Assembly (NCBI GenBank): GCA_949358305.1
Contig: OX442318.1
Location: 11,824,517-11,888,516 of the forward strand
Direction: 5' to 3'
Source of the DNA: Strigamia acuminata
Lineage: Eukaryota; Arthropoda; Chilopoda; Geophilomorpha; Linotaeniidae
DNA length: 64,000 nucleotides
In this document: positions 12,401-22,333 of the stretch, one piece after another
How positions within the stretch are numbered: position 1 is the first letter of the stretch
How the letters are laid out: every line of letters begins with the position of its first letter
The notes under the pieces: model-generated
Databases searched by the model: none
What the model was told of the DNA's origin: nothing
What the model saw: only the letters and a program-made list of their open reading frames with translations
Made by a program: the position numbers and the translations under genes

Positions 12401-12741
12401 CAGTTAAATGGGGCGAGCTCCCGTAGAATCGCTTCTATTGACGGCATTTGGATGGGGTCGATGACGGTTATGGCGTTTAAAGGTCTATAATCGATGCAGA
12501 GGCGCGGTTCGGAGCCTGGTCGCATGACGAGGACAATCCTCATTCCATATTCTCCGATGGCGTGCGACACGATCCCTTTTTCGAGCAACTCGTTGCACAT
12601 CGTTCTTACGATATGTCTCTTTTGGGGATTCATAGTTTTAAAAGGTACTCGCACCGGTTTTCCCGTAACCAATTCGATCTCGTGCATTACGTAACTAGTC
12701 TTTCCTGCGAGGGGTGCGACATTTGACCGAATCTCTGACAA
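9481..12741 (-). CDS. Element B pol (RT, RNase H, integrase), N-terminus cut by element C
   Basis: About 1086 codons. Reverse transcriptase with MDLSKGYWQ, MPFGLVNAP and YLDDIVIV (about residue 178); RNase H with TDASRIGLGAALL (about 327); integrase with the HHCPRCQAC zinc motif (about 670), then VDLMGP (about 700), SDNGPQFAS (about 756) and PVERLNRDIK (about 792) as the D,D,E core; and a C-terminal beta-barrel-like region. The true upstream end is interrupted by element C at 12741. Across the C insertion the pol frame and the protease frame are not the same: a G6 run about 35 nt upstream of the join is a possible slip site. Confidence 0.92.
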   Translation of the reverse strand: MSEIRSNVAPLAGKTSYVMHEIELVTGKPVRVPFKTMNPQKRHIVRTMCNELLEKGIVSHAIGEYGMRIVLVMRPGSEPRLCIDYRPLNAITVIDPIQMPSIEAILRELAPFNWVTTMDLSKGYWQVELREEDKEKTAFWAPQGRLMFNVMPFGLVNAPATFQKLIEKVLGDALHKYAWAYLDDIVIVSQTFEDHLIHVNDVMERLTKAGLNIHPGKSKFCRKELAFLGYTVGTGGLSIDPKKTQAISQFPAPEDVKGVQRFMGMVNFFNRLLPNLADVAAPITDLLRNDEDFEWTDHCETSFNKIKQMLIDVKRIPLPDLNREFTLHTDASRIGLGAALLQKHDIDGVVLEVPTMFISRKLQAAEKNYNATELECLAVVWAIRKFRPYLEFTKFNVQTDHEALKWLMALKEPSGRMARWQLELMACDLIIEYRPGKFNVVADALSRAPASDPEDETDCGEDDSRLFYCPNPVRKWEFKKLNELPKEKLESGDQNYYSYWLRAYQSVKDAHPNYELTIEPRISDKYVRAFVAHVSKGTNSKPPTRDELIAAQMADDFCKTYRDFITDKIFPDENFDEIQREEFEREASTYLIEDGLLLKHHPNFRDDLTETGTSMKVVIPRSLLTRFLWMVHGHPLAGHSGVARTIYRANQLYFWPKMTRDIVRFIHHCPRCQACKPRTPKNYERISLGPFAPFDCWSVDLMGPKPTSSNKNKYILVIMDVATGWPELFPMERPTKQKIIRCLYEVALHFGFPRKLISDNGPQFASNLYKDFCKKFDIETSYTSTYNPRANPVERLNRDIKYALAIFTDVHSSWDEYLREIAFSIRTTISRNRKFSPAFLNFARELRVPWDPRIPEEILEIDPEKPHIYVDRLEQIISATYQHMMSHIFDMRDRISIAGKDRPFCNFKVNDLVWKDTHIQSSADKGIHAGLADKRDGPYVILEAHGGNAFKLKRLADNVNFRSIHARELTPYLPEFPQEAWTEYQTKPAKNPIIRDMFLDEQTGPTNLVQDELLEVADAPDEISGREEIVAESPKKGKQSNKKKTTGIPKPDKIYGMRRHKPNPFIKDGKLVGKQKATPAIVSNNR

Positions 12742-12744
12742 TGG

Positions 12745-12845
12745 CTTCCGAATCTCGCCCGAATCTTTCCGAATCCCGCCCGAATCTTTCCGAATCCCGC
12801 CCGAATCTTTCCGAATCCCACCGAATCTTCGAATCTCGAATCTTT
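12745..12845 (+). repeat. Left-end GAATC array of element C
   Basis: Tandem CCGAATCTTTCCGAATCCCG-type units, about 20-22 bp, three to four copies, then CGAATCTTCGAATCTCGAATC. Same motif and orientation as the right-end array at 17633-17859. Confidence 0.8.
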
Positions 12846-14215
12846 AAATTGTATACAAATCGAGGAAAATAAAGTCAAAATTTATGATAAAAAAATGTAA
12901 TAATATTTTTACAAAAAACTGGAATAACCAAGGGAATAACTGACAACTGTAAATAAATCGAGAAATAAATGTTCCACATTGAAATTGTCGGAAATTGTCG
13001 TTGAAATTGTCCGTATCGGAGGAAATTATACCTGCGCACCTCGCTGCGCGGTATCTGCGCATGCGCATTTATGATTTAGCGCGAACTTCAAATTAATCCC
13101 GGAATTCAACATTGTTCGCAATTGTGATTGAGTTGGATTGCGTGCTATTTTACCTCGTATTTTACTTTATCCTATTAAAGGTAAGACTTTTGCGGATTAT
13201 TATTTTCTCATTGATTATTTTTATGATGCTTTTCGTTCCAACTACAGGTTCCTCTGGCAAGTTCCATTCATACGACCATACGAAAATTGTTACGAAAGTC
13301 GACGATTTTTTTAGCGCTACGGTGAAATTCGAGTCAAACTTGAATTGAAATTGAATTGAAATTGAATAATTAGTACGGTAACAGATTATGAACTAAGTGC
13401 GCGTTAATTTGATATTTCGGAAAAGCTATTTCTATTGATATCGGTTGAAATATACGTATGGCGACGTATGGGCTATTTCGGGCTATTTTCACCGATTTTG
13501 GTTGAAATGATCGCCAAATTCCTACTAAAAAAAATGTTCCTTATTCCACAAGAAAATATATTATTCGTTTTTTTTATTCTAATGAAAAAAAAATCTGATT
13601 TGATTTACTACTAACTTGTAAGTTATTAATTTAAAGGAAAATGAAACTCTTTAAAATTTGTAATTAGCAAAATAAGATCTTTTTTTTTTGTTTTTTTTTA
13701 TTAAATTTGAGTATGGATTATAAATAAAACAAAATAAATAAAATATATTACCTGATTCTTTTTTTATATTCCATACACAAATGTAATGGAATCGAATGGA
13801 ATAATGAACAAATTTTTTTATAATTTACCTTACTTTTACTTATATTGGCCAATGATAGAGGTGTCTCGCAAAGATATTATCGAGGATATTATTCATTTTT
13901 TCGACCAAAAATTCATTTTTTGGACGAAAAATTCATTTTTTGAACGAAAAATTCATTTTTAGGTTAAAAAAAATTCATTTTTTTGACAAAAAATTTATTT
14001 TTTGGACGAAAAATTTATTTTTTGGACCAAAAATTCATTTTTATGTTAAAAAAATTCATTTTTAGGTTAAAAAAAATTGTTATTTACACCCAAAAAATGA
14101 GCCGGCAATAACTTCGCAATGCGTCTGCAAAAGGGCGGTTTTTTGATCCGCTTTCCGGCTACAATTACGTCGTTTTAGGCCCGCAAAAATAGCAGCTTTA
14201 CTAATAAATAATGTT
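12846..14215 (+). other. Element C 5' noncoding region with a 25-bp A/T tandem repeat
   Basis: No convincing gene. Bases 13890-14085 hold about eight copies of a unit like AAAAATTCATTTTTTGGACG with variants. The segment 13020-13080 is GC-richer (CTGCGCACCTCGCTGCGCGG) and could hold the promoter; that is a guess. An acceptor-like TTGCTTCAG sits just before the transposase ATG. Confidence 0.45.
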
Positions 14216-14245
14216 TTGCTTCAGATTTCTTTTTCTGTGGGAAGG

Positions 14246-15158
14246 ATGTCGGATGGAACGGTTTGGCAATTCGCAACAGAGAATGATATTTCGCCACAGA
14301 TCCAAGCCTGCTTGAAAGCTGCAGGATATTTCACATTAACTGGAATTTCAAAAATTGAAAGCAATGAATTGATTGAAAAATATCTGCAGGATACAGCTGA
14401 TCTATACGAAGATGAGAAAGAGCTGAAAGCGATTTATGGAAAATTCCATAAAAAGCCCGAGAAATTTCGTTTTGCACCTGGACAACATGAAGAAATAACA
14501 CGATTTAAAGATATCTGTCGAAGGAAAATCGATGACAACGAGAAAACCGTGGTGAAAACACATAAGCGGCTGAGACTGTCAGACAAAGCTAATGATTCTT
14601 GTGGTCAGAAGTTTTGCAACTATGGAACTGAAAAAAGCACCACATCAAACACCAATACGTCAGAAACCGACACTCATGAATCCATAATTTACACTGATGT
14701 GAAATTAAAAATGAGAAAATGGCTTGCAAAACAGACTGATCCAGCGCTAAAGAGTTTAAAACACGAAAAAGATTTTAAATTTACCGTATCCTCCAGCGAA
14801 TCAAGCAGTGACAATATATTTGAACATTATGAAGTTGTGGTGTTGTGTTTGATGTGTAATGGGAAAATACGATTGCACATCAGAGATAAACACTTTACTG
14901 TTTTCAATGCAACAAGACATCTAGAAAAGTGCGCTAAAAGGTGTAAATTTGGAAACATGACCCAAAAAAGTTTGCCATTATATTTCCGTGCAACAGGAGA
15001 GAAGAATGGGGAAGAAATAACCCACAACGATGATAATGATAATGACCAGTTTAATTATGTTACAGAAAATAATGACAATGTAAGCTTATGTACGAATGAA
15101 ATGCAATTAGATCTTGAGTTGGGTGCAAATCAAGATATTGTAACAACCACGCCAATAG
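14246..15158 (+). CDS. Element C transposase, exon 1 (N-terminal zinc-finger part)
   Basis: 304 codons plus one base. The ATG at 14246 is preferred over one at 14216, which lies before an acceptor-like CAG; either is possible. The N-terminus (SDGTVWQFA...) is helical with no family I recognise. A C2HC-type finger, CLMCNGKIRLH...RHLEKC, lies near residues 205-235 and may bind DNA. The tail is Asn/Asp-rich. It ends at ATAG|gtaatg and joins the exon at 15223 across a 64-nt intron; the split codon restores an open frame. Confidence 0.7.
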
Positions 15159-15222
15159 GTAATGAATAAATAAATTGTTTTATGCCTTTTACAAATGATA
15201 ACAAATTTTTATAAAATTGCAG

Positions 15223-17495
15223 AAATGTACTCCAGAGCTTATTACAGAAAAGAAAAAAGCAAAAAGGAATTGTTACAATCAAGTGCGATGTGCCAAAAGA
15301 TTACCAATTTTTACAACCCTCTTGATGAAATTCGACACTTGTTAATTGAAAACAAAAATTTAAACAACTTTATAACGCATTTGCTGCAGCAGCAAAGTAC
15401 GGCAGTTACTGAAGACCACTCAAGCCTGGAACACACTGTTGAATCCACGGTTAAACCCAGCAATTTTTTGCAGCTAATGTGGGATGCAGCTATCTCAAAT
15501 ACCAAACGAAAACGAAATGAATACGACTCAGATTCGATAAAAGAATTTGCTATGTTGTTATTTATGTGGCTTGGACCATCGAAATACACAATTTTATATG
15601 CGAATTTAAATTCCGGTATACCAAGCAGTCGCCAGGTTGAAAGATACCTAAAAAAATTCCAAAACGATATTACAGAGGGAAAACTAAGAATTGGTTATTT
15701 GAAGCAACATATGGAGAGGTACAACTGTACTAACAACACTGTTTGGTTAAGTGAGGATGCAACACGCCTAGTGCAATCAATCAACTATGATGGCGATAAA
15801 AATGCATGTGTTGGATTTGTCTCACCGATATCAGCAAGTGGATTGCCGGAAATTAATACGTTTCCATTCACATCCATACCAGATGTCAAAGCTTACTTCA
15901 AAAATTATAATTTTGCTAATCAAGCATACGTTATTATGGCACAACCAATGTGTCCAAATGTTCCAGCCATTTGTTTTTGTTTATTTGGAAGTGATAATAA
16001 ATTCACATCTACTAATGTTCTGAACCGATGGAAAACAACACTTGATGAGTGCAATGCAAATGATATTGTGATCGCAGGTTTCAGCGCTGATGGTGATCCG
16101 AAATTATTAAGGAGTATGCAGTTATCAAGTGGTCTGTTTTGTGAACCAAAAACAGTCTTTCAAGAAAAAGAAGAGGATCCAAACAGGATTTCTTCAACTG
16201 AAAACAAATGGTTTATTATGAATGGAAACATAAAGTTTTCTCTCATTCAGGACACTATTCACATTGGGGCAAAGCTACGTTGTCGTTTGCTTAAGAAAAA
16301 TCGTTTACCAATTGGACACCGTTTTATATGCATTTCACATTTACAGCATATAGTGGAAAATAATTCAAAGGATTCACATCCATTAAGACTTTCTGATCTT
16401 GATTGCCGAGACAAGATGAACTATGCAGCTGTCGAGCGAATGGTGTCCAAAAATGTTCTTGAATTAATTGAAAAAAAAGAAGAATTTAGAGGAACATTAT
16501 TGTATCTAAAAGTGATGAAATTTGTGTTGGATTGTTTTTTAGCAGACGACTTGTCTCCTCTCAAACGAATAGAGAAAATTTGGACTGCGATTTTCATCTT
16601 ACGAGGATGGAGATTCTGGTTAAAAAACTGTACCACTTGCAAGCAACTGGACAGTTTTATAACTACCAATGCGTATCAGTGCATCGAATTAAATGGCCAC
16701 AGTTTAATACGTGTTATTGAAACTTGCAGAGAAAATTCATTGCCATTTTTACCACAATTACTTGGATCGCAACAATGTGAACAACTCTTTCGTATTGCCA
16801 GAAGTTACTCTGTTGTGAATTCAACAATTGTTAATTTCAGTCTCAGTGAGTTGATAAAAAAAATTTATCGAATTGAATCCGAATTAGCTGTCAGAGCTTC
16901 TGCCAATTCGAATAACATTCTAAAGATGCCAAAATTAAAAAAATATTCATCTAAGATGGGTGAAATGCCTTCGACATTCCAAAATGTTAGCTGTCCAACA
17001 AAGAATGAAATAATCATAGACGGTATTTCTAAGGCACAACGAAAAGCTGTGCTATTATTGCACAGTGTGGGGATCGGCTTTTTATATCCAAACAACATAT
17101 TCAATGATAATTTACTTGTTAAGGATGTCATTGTCAGATCTGACCATTTAAGTCAAAATGAAGAGGAAGAATCCGAAACCAACATTGAACCAAATGAAAA
17201 AGTAACTCCGATATTAGATGAAGATGAGGAAACACAGGCAAATTTAGAAGTTATGACACGAAATAATTTAACTAGAAAATTAAAAAAAGTGAAAATAAAT
17301 GGACTGTCATGCTTTGTATATGCTGACCAAGAAGAACCATTTTCATTTGATGATATTCCAATTGAAAGTCTGTACGTGCCGTATATGATCAAACAAAAAA
17401 ATGTTTTAATTCGAAAAACAACAGCTCTTAGACTTATCCATGAAAGAGGATTCTTGTCATCAGATAGACAATTACGTGTACAAGGAAAATTTTGA
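15223..17495 (+). CDS. Element C transposase, exon 2 (putative DDE catalytic part)
   Basis: 757 codons plus stop; exons together give 1061 aa with no stops. Candidate catalytic or conserved motifs, numbered in the spliced product: WLSEDATRL (about D482), SADGDPKLL (about D593), QDTIHIGAKLR (about D647) and GSQQCEQLFR (about E824). The order D, D, D-H-K-R, then SQ-x-x-E-x-x-F recalls P-element/THAP9 transposases, where an insertion domain separates the second D from the final E. That link is inference from spacing and motif shape. The same layout occurs, as far as I recall, in uncharacterised proteins of aquatic invertebrates. The C-terminus is acidic. Confidence 0.65.
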
Positions 17496-17632
17496 TTGTA
17501 AATTTTAATATTTCAATAGTCTCAAATAAAACTAAATAAATGTTCATTTTATTAAATGTCTCAAATAAAATGAAAAAATATCTCCCACTTTACTAAATTT
17601 ATTTGAAAAAAATCCGAAAAAATCATATGAAT

Positions 17633-17859
17633 CTTTCTGAATCCCATCCGAATCCCATCCGAATCCCACCGAATCCTACCGAATCCCGCCGAATCCCTTC
17701 CGAATCTCCCCGAATCCCATCCGAATCCCCCGAATCTTTCCGAATCTTTCCGAATCCCATCCGGATCTTTCCGAATCCCCCGAATCTTTCCGAATCTTTC
17801 CGAATCCCATCCGAATCTTTCCGAATCCCATCCGAATCTTTCGAATCCCAAAAAAGATT
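17633..17859 (+). repeat. Right-end GAATC array of element C
   Basis: About 25 units of CCGAATC spaced by 3-5 bases (CCCAT, CCC, TTT). The minus strand reads through as an Ile/Arg/Gly/Phe-rich frame that is only a by-product of the repeat. Confidence 0.85.
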
Positions 17860-17872
17860 CGAATCTCTGACA

Positions 17873-18763
17873 AGCAGATTCTGATTGTCGCCCCCCTCGC
17901 TTTCCTGGATCTTTATTTAAGTTCTTCGAGTGCTTCTTGAGCATTTCCTCGAGGAGTTTCGTTTGTTCTTCTCCAAGATTGGCGTCCATGGCCAGATTAT
18001 GTATTAAATTCTCCTCTTGGAGGATAGTATTAAACGACTTAAAATTATAGTCTTGGATGAACTTCTTAATTTCGCCTCCTCCCCATTCCTCGTCGTCCTT
18101 AGCTTTGTCTAGGAGTTCCGGAGGTATTATGGGTAGTCGTGGGTCCTCGTGGTTGTCGATGTAATTCCACGAACGTGTGACTGGGTTGGGCTGGATGTTC
18201 ATCCGTTCCATCAAATCCATTCCTATCAGCAGGATTGTGTCTCGGGTTGGTAACACGATGAAGAAATGCTTAATCGTGCCTCCTTCCCATACAAAATCGG
18301 TTGATAACGTCCCCACTGCTCTAACTTCTCCCGCTGCTGTAAGAACTCGAATATTCTCGTTCATTCCCCGTAATTTTTTCTGTATTTTTTCTTCGAGTGA
18401 TTCGAATAAGTCGGTGGAGATAAACGACTGATCCGCTCCCGAGTCGAGTAGTCCCATTAACACCTTTTTGCCGAAAGAGACTGGTATTTTAGCCAGTACG
18501 CTCTTCGCTTCTGTTGATAGGTTGCAACGAAGTATTCGCTTTTTAAGAGGATTGGCCCCTTGGTCAAGCGGCAAAGTCATGAAAGCGTTGGCTATACCGT
18601 CTTCGTCTCTAATTTCGAATTTCCGTTTTTTGGTTGGAGTTGTGACTTCCTCGTTGGCAGCTTCCTCGAAGAATTCCAACAATTTTTTCATTTCTTTAAT
18701 TTGTTTTTCCACCAGTGTAAGGTCCATCGTTTTCGAAGTTATCGCGAGCGGATGTGGAATCAC
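17873..18763 (-). CDS. Element B aspartic protease region
   Basis: About 297 codons up to the element C junction. It has the retropepsin signature GLLDSGADQSFIS at about residue 100 and, about 70 residues later, the ILLIGMDLM flap/second-lobe motif. It overlaps the end of gag by four bases (GTGA) and lies in the -1 frame relative to gag, with no good ATG at the start, so it is probably made by -1 frameshifting at the gag end. The slip sequence there (GAACAAAAGTGA) is not a canonical heptamer. Downstream it runs into element C sequence and the rest of that frame is not native. Confidence 0.85.
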
Positions 18764-21606
18764 TTTTGTTCCGCCCGCGAGTTCCAGTTTTTTGTCATAC
18801 TGTCGAATTTGGCGGTGAGTTCCTTCAAGATTTTTTCTTGTTCCTTCGCGAGCAATTTCACTAGCTCCTCACGCTCTGCGGCCTTGTCGTCGGCTTTTTT
18901 CTTTGCCAGTTTTGGGCAGGCCTGACGCCAGTGGCCGTCTTCGTTACAGAAATTACAAGGGCTTTTCTTCTTTCCCTCCCGCTCAAAAGGTTTTTTGGGG
19001 TAGTCCTTCTTCTCGGAAGTCGCCTCTGTTTTCGGGTTGTGGTGTTCCGATTTTCTGGACTTCATCTGAGGTCGGTAGCTGGGCGCCAGTTCCTTCCCCA
19101 TGTTTGCGTGTACCACATCGTTGATACCTTCGTCAGCCTCATCGCTTTCCGAGAATTGCTCAGAGTCTTCGCTTACTTCGTCTTCCGACTTTTCCTCGGC
19201 GGCGTTAGTTTGCGTGCGATAGGCCTTATTCGGAGGTGGTAAAGGGTTAGAAGCTTGTTGGTTTTTCTTTGAGGGGAGTGGCTCTATACTTCCGTTTAGA
19301 TAATTTCGCGATTGGAGCAGCTTAGTGGAGTCTATGCTGCGCTCCTGTATTCGTTGCTGTCGGGCCACTCCTAGAGCTCGCTCTTCTTTTGTCAGATTTT
19401 CGTTATACCGAGCATTTACTTCGGTGTGTTTCTTCTCGACGAAAGCTAGGATGGCTTTGAAATTATCCCCTTTAGGAGCGTTCATTTCTCGTAGGACTTT
19501 GGTTGCGGTTTCGTTTAGTCCTTGTTCGAAGAGAGCTTTCTGAGCGTGTTGGTCAAATGGTTTGTCCATTTCACGGAACAGGCTGTCGGCTCGTTGTACG
19601 TATTCCCTCAGAGTTTCCCCGGGAGCTTGCTTCATAGAGCTTACTCTTTTCTGGATTTCTTGGCTCGTCTCGCCATATTGATTGTGGAACTTTATGACGA
19701 AATCTTCCCAGTTTCGGGGTTGGACATCAGCGTACCAGTTTCGGGCCCGGTTGATCAGCATTTCTGGTATTCCGCGTGCAACCATTTCGTCGGGTTCCGC
19801 TCCTAAGCGATTAATCGTCAGGGCGACTTCGTCCAAAAACAAGTTGCCGGCGTTCCAGGATCCGTCGAACTTAATTAGTCTCAGGGTCGTCCACTTGATG
19901 TTGTTATCCTTGCGAGAATACAGCCATCGGTCTGCGGAGTAACGTTTCAACAATCCTTCGCTTCGATCGTCCTCCTCGGTCTCTTGGCCACGGCTTTGTT
20001 GAAGTTTTTGGTCCATGGCCTGAAGGAGTTCGTCTTTCATCGTCCGTAGTTGGTTGCTTAGCGAGTCAGTCTCACTAAGCAGCGGTGATGATCGTGGATT
20101 GTCGGAAGGGAGGCTTGGGTAATGCGTACCGTTGCCCGTCAGTCCGAACTGATTGTGTTGGAACGACGTTTTCCCTGATGATCCCGCGGTGTTCGGGTTA
20201 TTCGTGAGGTCTTGCGCTATGGTTGAGTTATCTGGGTTCGCTTTCTCTGGAGCGGAGGTTTGGCTCAACTTTGTTCCGGGCGGTATCAGATCGTCCAGTC
20301 GGGTCCCCGTGAGGCCTTCGTTCGTTTTTTTGATAAAAACGTAGGAATCTCTCCCAGCATACGCTTCGGCGGCGTGTTTCTTTTCGAGGTGATTTTTAAC
20401 TGCGTTAATCTCCTCGAGCGTCGGCATGGCCAGTTTATTTTGACCTACTTCGTTGCGTATTTGATTCTTCTGATTTATACATCTGATTAGCTCTGCGTTA
20501 GGGTCGCCTGGGTTGTTATTACTGGTTTGGCCAGTTTTCATTGCGAATGAGTTTTTTACTGCCCATGATTGTGCGCCCTGATTATTCCTCCTATCCTGTA
20601 TAAACGCCTTGTACAGTTCTCCTTTGACTTCGTCCGATTCGTTCAAGATGCTATCTAGTCCGTTGACTCGGATACTGCCGTGAGATGCTTGAGAGTCGAT
20701 ACTTTCGCTGTCTGACGTTGCTTCGCCGCCTGTCTCGGACTGTTGTCGATCTGCTCCGACCCGACGTCGTTTCTCTCCGCGTCTGGCCGTGTTATCTGCC
20801 GATCGTTTTTCAGTCCTCTGATTTACTAGGTCGATTACTCGGCTTAGCTCTGCGTAGGGATCCTTGTCCTGGTCGATCTCGATGCCGTGTGCGCAAGCTA
20901 CCCGAGTTACTTCTATTGCTTTGGCTACCAGCTCCTTAGCTGTGTGAGACCGTTCTGGGGAGCTCTGTACGGAGTTTGGCTCCGAATGCTGGCTTAACCC
21001 GTTGCTTGGCGGCCGGATCTGGCAGTCCTTTGCCATTTCTCGTTCGATTATTTTCTGCTTCGCGAGCAATTCTCGAGCCAGCTCGCGCTCCAGTGCCATT
21101 TGTTTAGCTTGGTGTTCTTGTGCCAAGCTCTGTTCCATGGCAGCTAATTTCTCGCGATGCTCTCTGGCTAAATCTTCCATCAATTCGTTTTTCTTCTTCT
21201 CTAACGCGACTGTTCTTGCTTGGTCTGCGCGGGCAGCCTCGTTGATAATTGCGGCACTTGTGTTTGCCGCTTTATTTAGAAGAGTCATTAGATCCATTTC
21301 ACTGGGATCCTTTTCGACTGGTCTTGGGCTTTTCAATCCGAATCGAGGGTTTTCGAACGATTTATTTAGTCCGTTTTCTTCGTGAGAGCTTCCTGATCCT
21401 TCGAATTCGCCTCCCGTAAACGGAAGTTGTCTTGCAAGGGGAAGGCTTTCACTTGATGATTCCGTTGAAACTTTAGTCGAGTTAGTCTCGACTTCTGGTT
21501 CCACGTGGTTCGCTTCTTCCGCTTTTTGGCGTTCGATTTCTTCGGCTTCTTTTCTATCCTTTTCGTCGTTACGCCTTTTTCTATCTTCTGCGGTAGTTTT
21601 TGTCAT
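18760..21606 (-). CDS. Element B gag
   Basis: 948 codons from the ATG at 21606. The first 200 residues are charged coiled coil rich in Lys, Glu, Arg and Ala (ELARELLAKQKIIEREMA region). A retrotransposon gag core follows (RNWYADVQPRNWEDFVIKF near residue 620, then QAPGETLREYVQRAD). One zinc knuckle, CNFCNEDGHWRQACP, lies near 884. At 948 aa it is long for a gypsy gag, mostly because of the coiled-coil and Asn/Ser-rich N-terminal half. Confidence 0.88.
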   Translation of the reverse strand: MTKTTAEDRKRRNDEKDRKEAEEIERQKAEEANHVEPEVETNSTKVSTESSSESLPLARQLPFTGGEFEGSGSSHEENGLNKSFENPRFGLKSPRPVEKDPSEMDLMTLLNKAANTSAAIINEAARADQARTVALEKKKNELMEDLAREHREKLAAMEQSLAQEHQAKQMALERELARELLAKQKIIEREMAKDCQIRPPSNGLSQHSEPNSVQSSPERSHTAKELVAKAIEVTRVACAHGIEIDQDKDPYAELSRVIDLVNQRTEKRSADNTARRGEKRRRVGADRQQSETGGEATSDSESIDSQASHGSIRVNGLDSILNESDEVKGELYKAFIQDRRNNQGAQSWAVKNSFAMKTGQTSNNNPGDPNAELIRCINQKNQIRNEVGQNKLAMPTLEEINAVKNHLEKKHAAEAYAGRDSYVFIKKTNEGLTGTRLDDLIPPGTKLSQTSAPEKANPDNSTIAQDLTNNPNTAGSSGKTSFQHNQFGLTGNGTHYPSLPSDNPRSSPLLSETDSLSNQLRTMKDELLQAMDQKLQQSRGQETEEDDRSEGLLKRYSADRWLYSRKDNNIKWTTLRLIKFDGSWNAGNLFLDEVALTINRLGAEPDEMVARGIPEMLINRARNWYADVQPRNWEDFVIKFHNQYGETSQEIQKRVSSMKQAPGETLREYVQRADSLFREMDKPFDQHAQKALFEQGLNETATKVLREMNAPKGDNFKAILAFVEKKHTEVNARYNENLTKEERALGVARQQRIQERSIDSTKLLQSRNYLNGSIEPLPSKKNQQASNPLPPPNKAYRTQTNAAEEKSEDEVSEDSEQFSESDEADEGINDVVHANMGKELAPSYRPQMKSRKSEHHNPKTEATSEKKDYPKKPFEREGKKKSPCNFCNEDGHWRQACPKLAKKKADDKAAEREELVKLLAKEQEKILKELTAKFDSMTKNWNSRAEQK

Positions 21607-21678
21607 TTCTTACGATATAATGATCGATCGAAAGATCCCGGTTATTATTTAAAGTATTGTCTTAAGGTTAGCAAATCT

Positions 21679-21696
21679 ATCCCGGACAGGCCCCCA
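21679..21696 (-). other. Probable primer-binding site of element B
   Basis: On the minus strand, two bases after the 5' LTR, the sequence reads TGGGGGCCTGTCCGGGAT. It starts with TGG as required for a tRNA CCA end. The tRNA was not identified. Confidence 0.55.
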
Positions 21697-21698
21697 CG

Positions 21699-22329
21699 TG
21701 TCGTGATTCGACTTTGTGGTTAAAGATAATAAATAATACACTCGGGAATACAATATATTTCAAATACTGCTTTATTAAAACACGCTTACTAATACAAATA
21801 TAAGTCAAGATGTTTCCTGTGTTGGTCCTCGGATTCGGCTGCGAATACGAGTTGCCGCTAAACAATGGCGGATCCAATTGTTTAGTCCTACGCGTGGTCT
21901 ATGTTTGTTGTCTAGGGTATTTCCACGTGTTATTATGAACACGCGAGAATTCGCTTTCTCGTGCGAATTAAACGAATATCGTTCGAATATTTATTCTAGC
22001 GTAGATTGGCTACGCTAAATAAATGTGGCTGTTGTACAGTTGAAATGGTCAGCGGGCACCGGTCCTCGATCAATCCGTGAAACGGCCTGAAAGGTGAGGT
22101 AAATGGTGCTCTTGCTGAAATGTGGTAACTGTAGTGTCGTTTCCGGTCAAGCATTGGCTATATATATTAACCGGAAATGACGTCATATGCAAATCCTTCT
22201 GATTATGCAGGTTCGCAGAAACACGCGACTAGTCAGTCTAGTCGGTATTTCTAGCGCGCTCTAGTGGCGAGTATTAGTAACACAATAATCACCGCTAATT
22301 ACTTCTTCAGGTGATGCTGAATCACCACA
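21699..22329 (-). repeat. 5' LTR of element B
   Basis: 631 bp, apparently identical to 5368-5998, followed on the plus strand by the second GTCT copy of the target duplication. Confidence 0.92.
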
Positions 22330-22333
22330 GTCT

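Larger units (their letters stand above)
12741..17859 (+). mobile_element. Element C: DNA transposon with putative P/THAP9-like transposase, inserted in B
   Basis: About 5.1 kb separates the protease and pol halves of element B. The string CGAATCTCTGACA (13 bp) occurs at 12728-12740 and again at 17860-17872, giving a target duplication of at most 13 bp; the end is ambiguous because the element itself is full of GAATC. Both ends are arrays of CCGAATC units in the same orientation. No clean terminal inverted repeat is visible. It carries one spliced gene (14246-17495, + strand), antisense to B. Superfamily is not settled. Confidence 0.75.
5368..22329 (-). mobile_element. Element B: large Ty3/gypsy retrotransposon with spliced ORF3, inserted in A
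   Basis: Two 631-bp direct repeats (5368-5998 and 21699-22329) start TGTCGTG and end CACCACA. GTCT flanks both (5364-5367 and 22330-22333), a 4-bp target duplication inside A's integrase region. All element genes read on the minus strand: gag 21606-18760, protease 18763-17873, pol 12741-9481, ORF3 9302-6193. A primer-binding site lies next to the right LTR and a purine tract next to the left one. Without element C, B is about 11.8 kb, large for a gypsy element. LTRs look identical, so the insertion is young. Confidence 0.93.

Noticed and set aside
17561-17872. C-terminal GFGKIR-type extension of the element B protease frame
   Set aside because: This part lies inside element C's end array and was not part of the protease gene before insertion.
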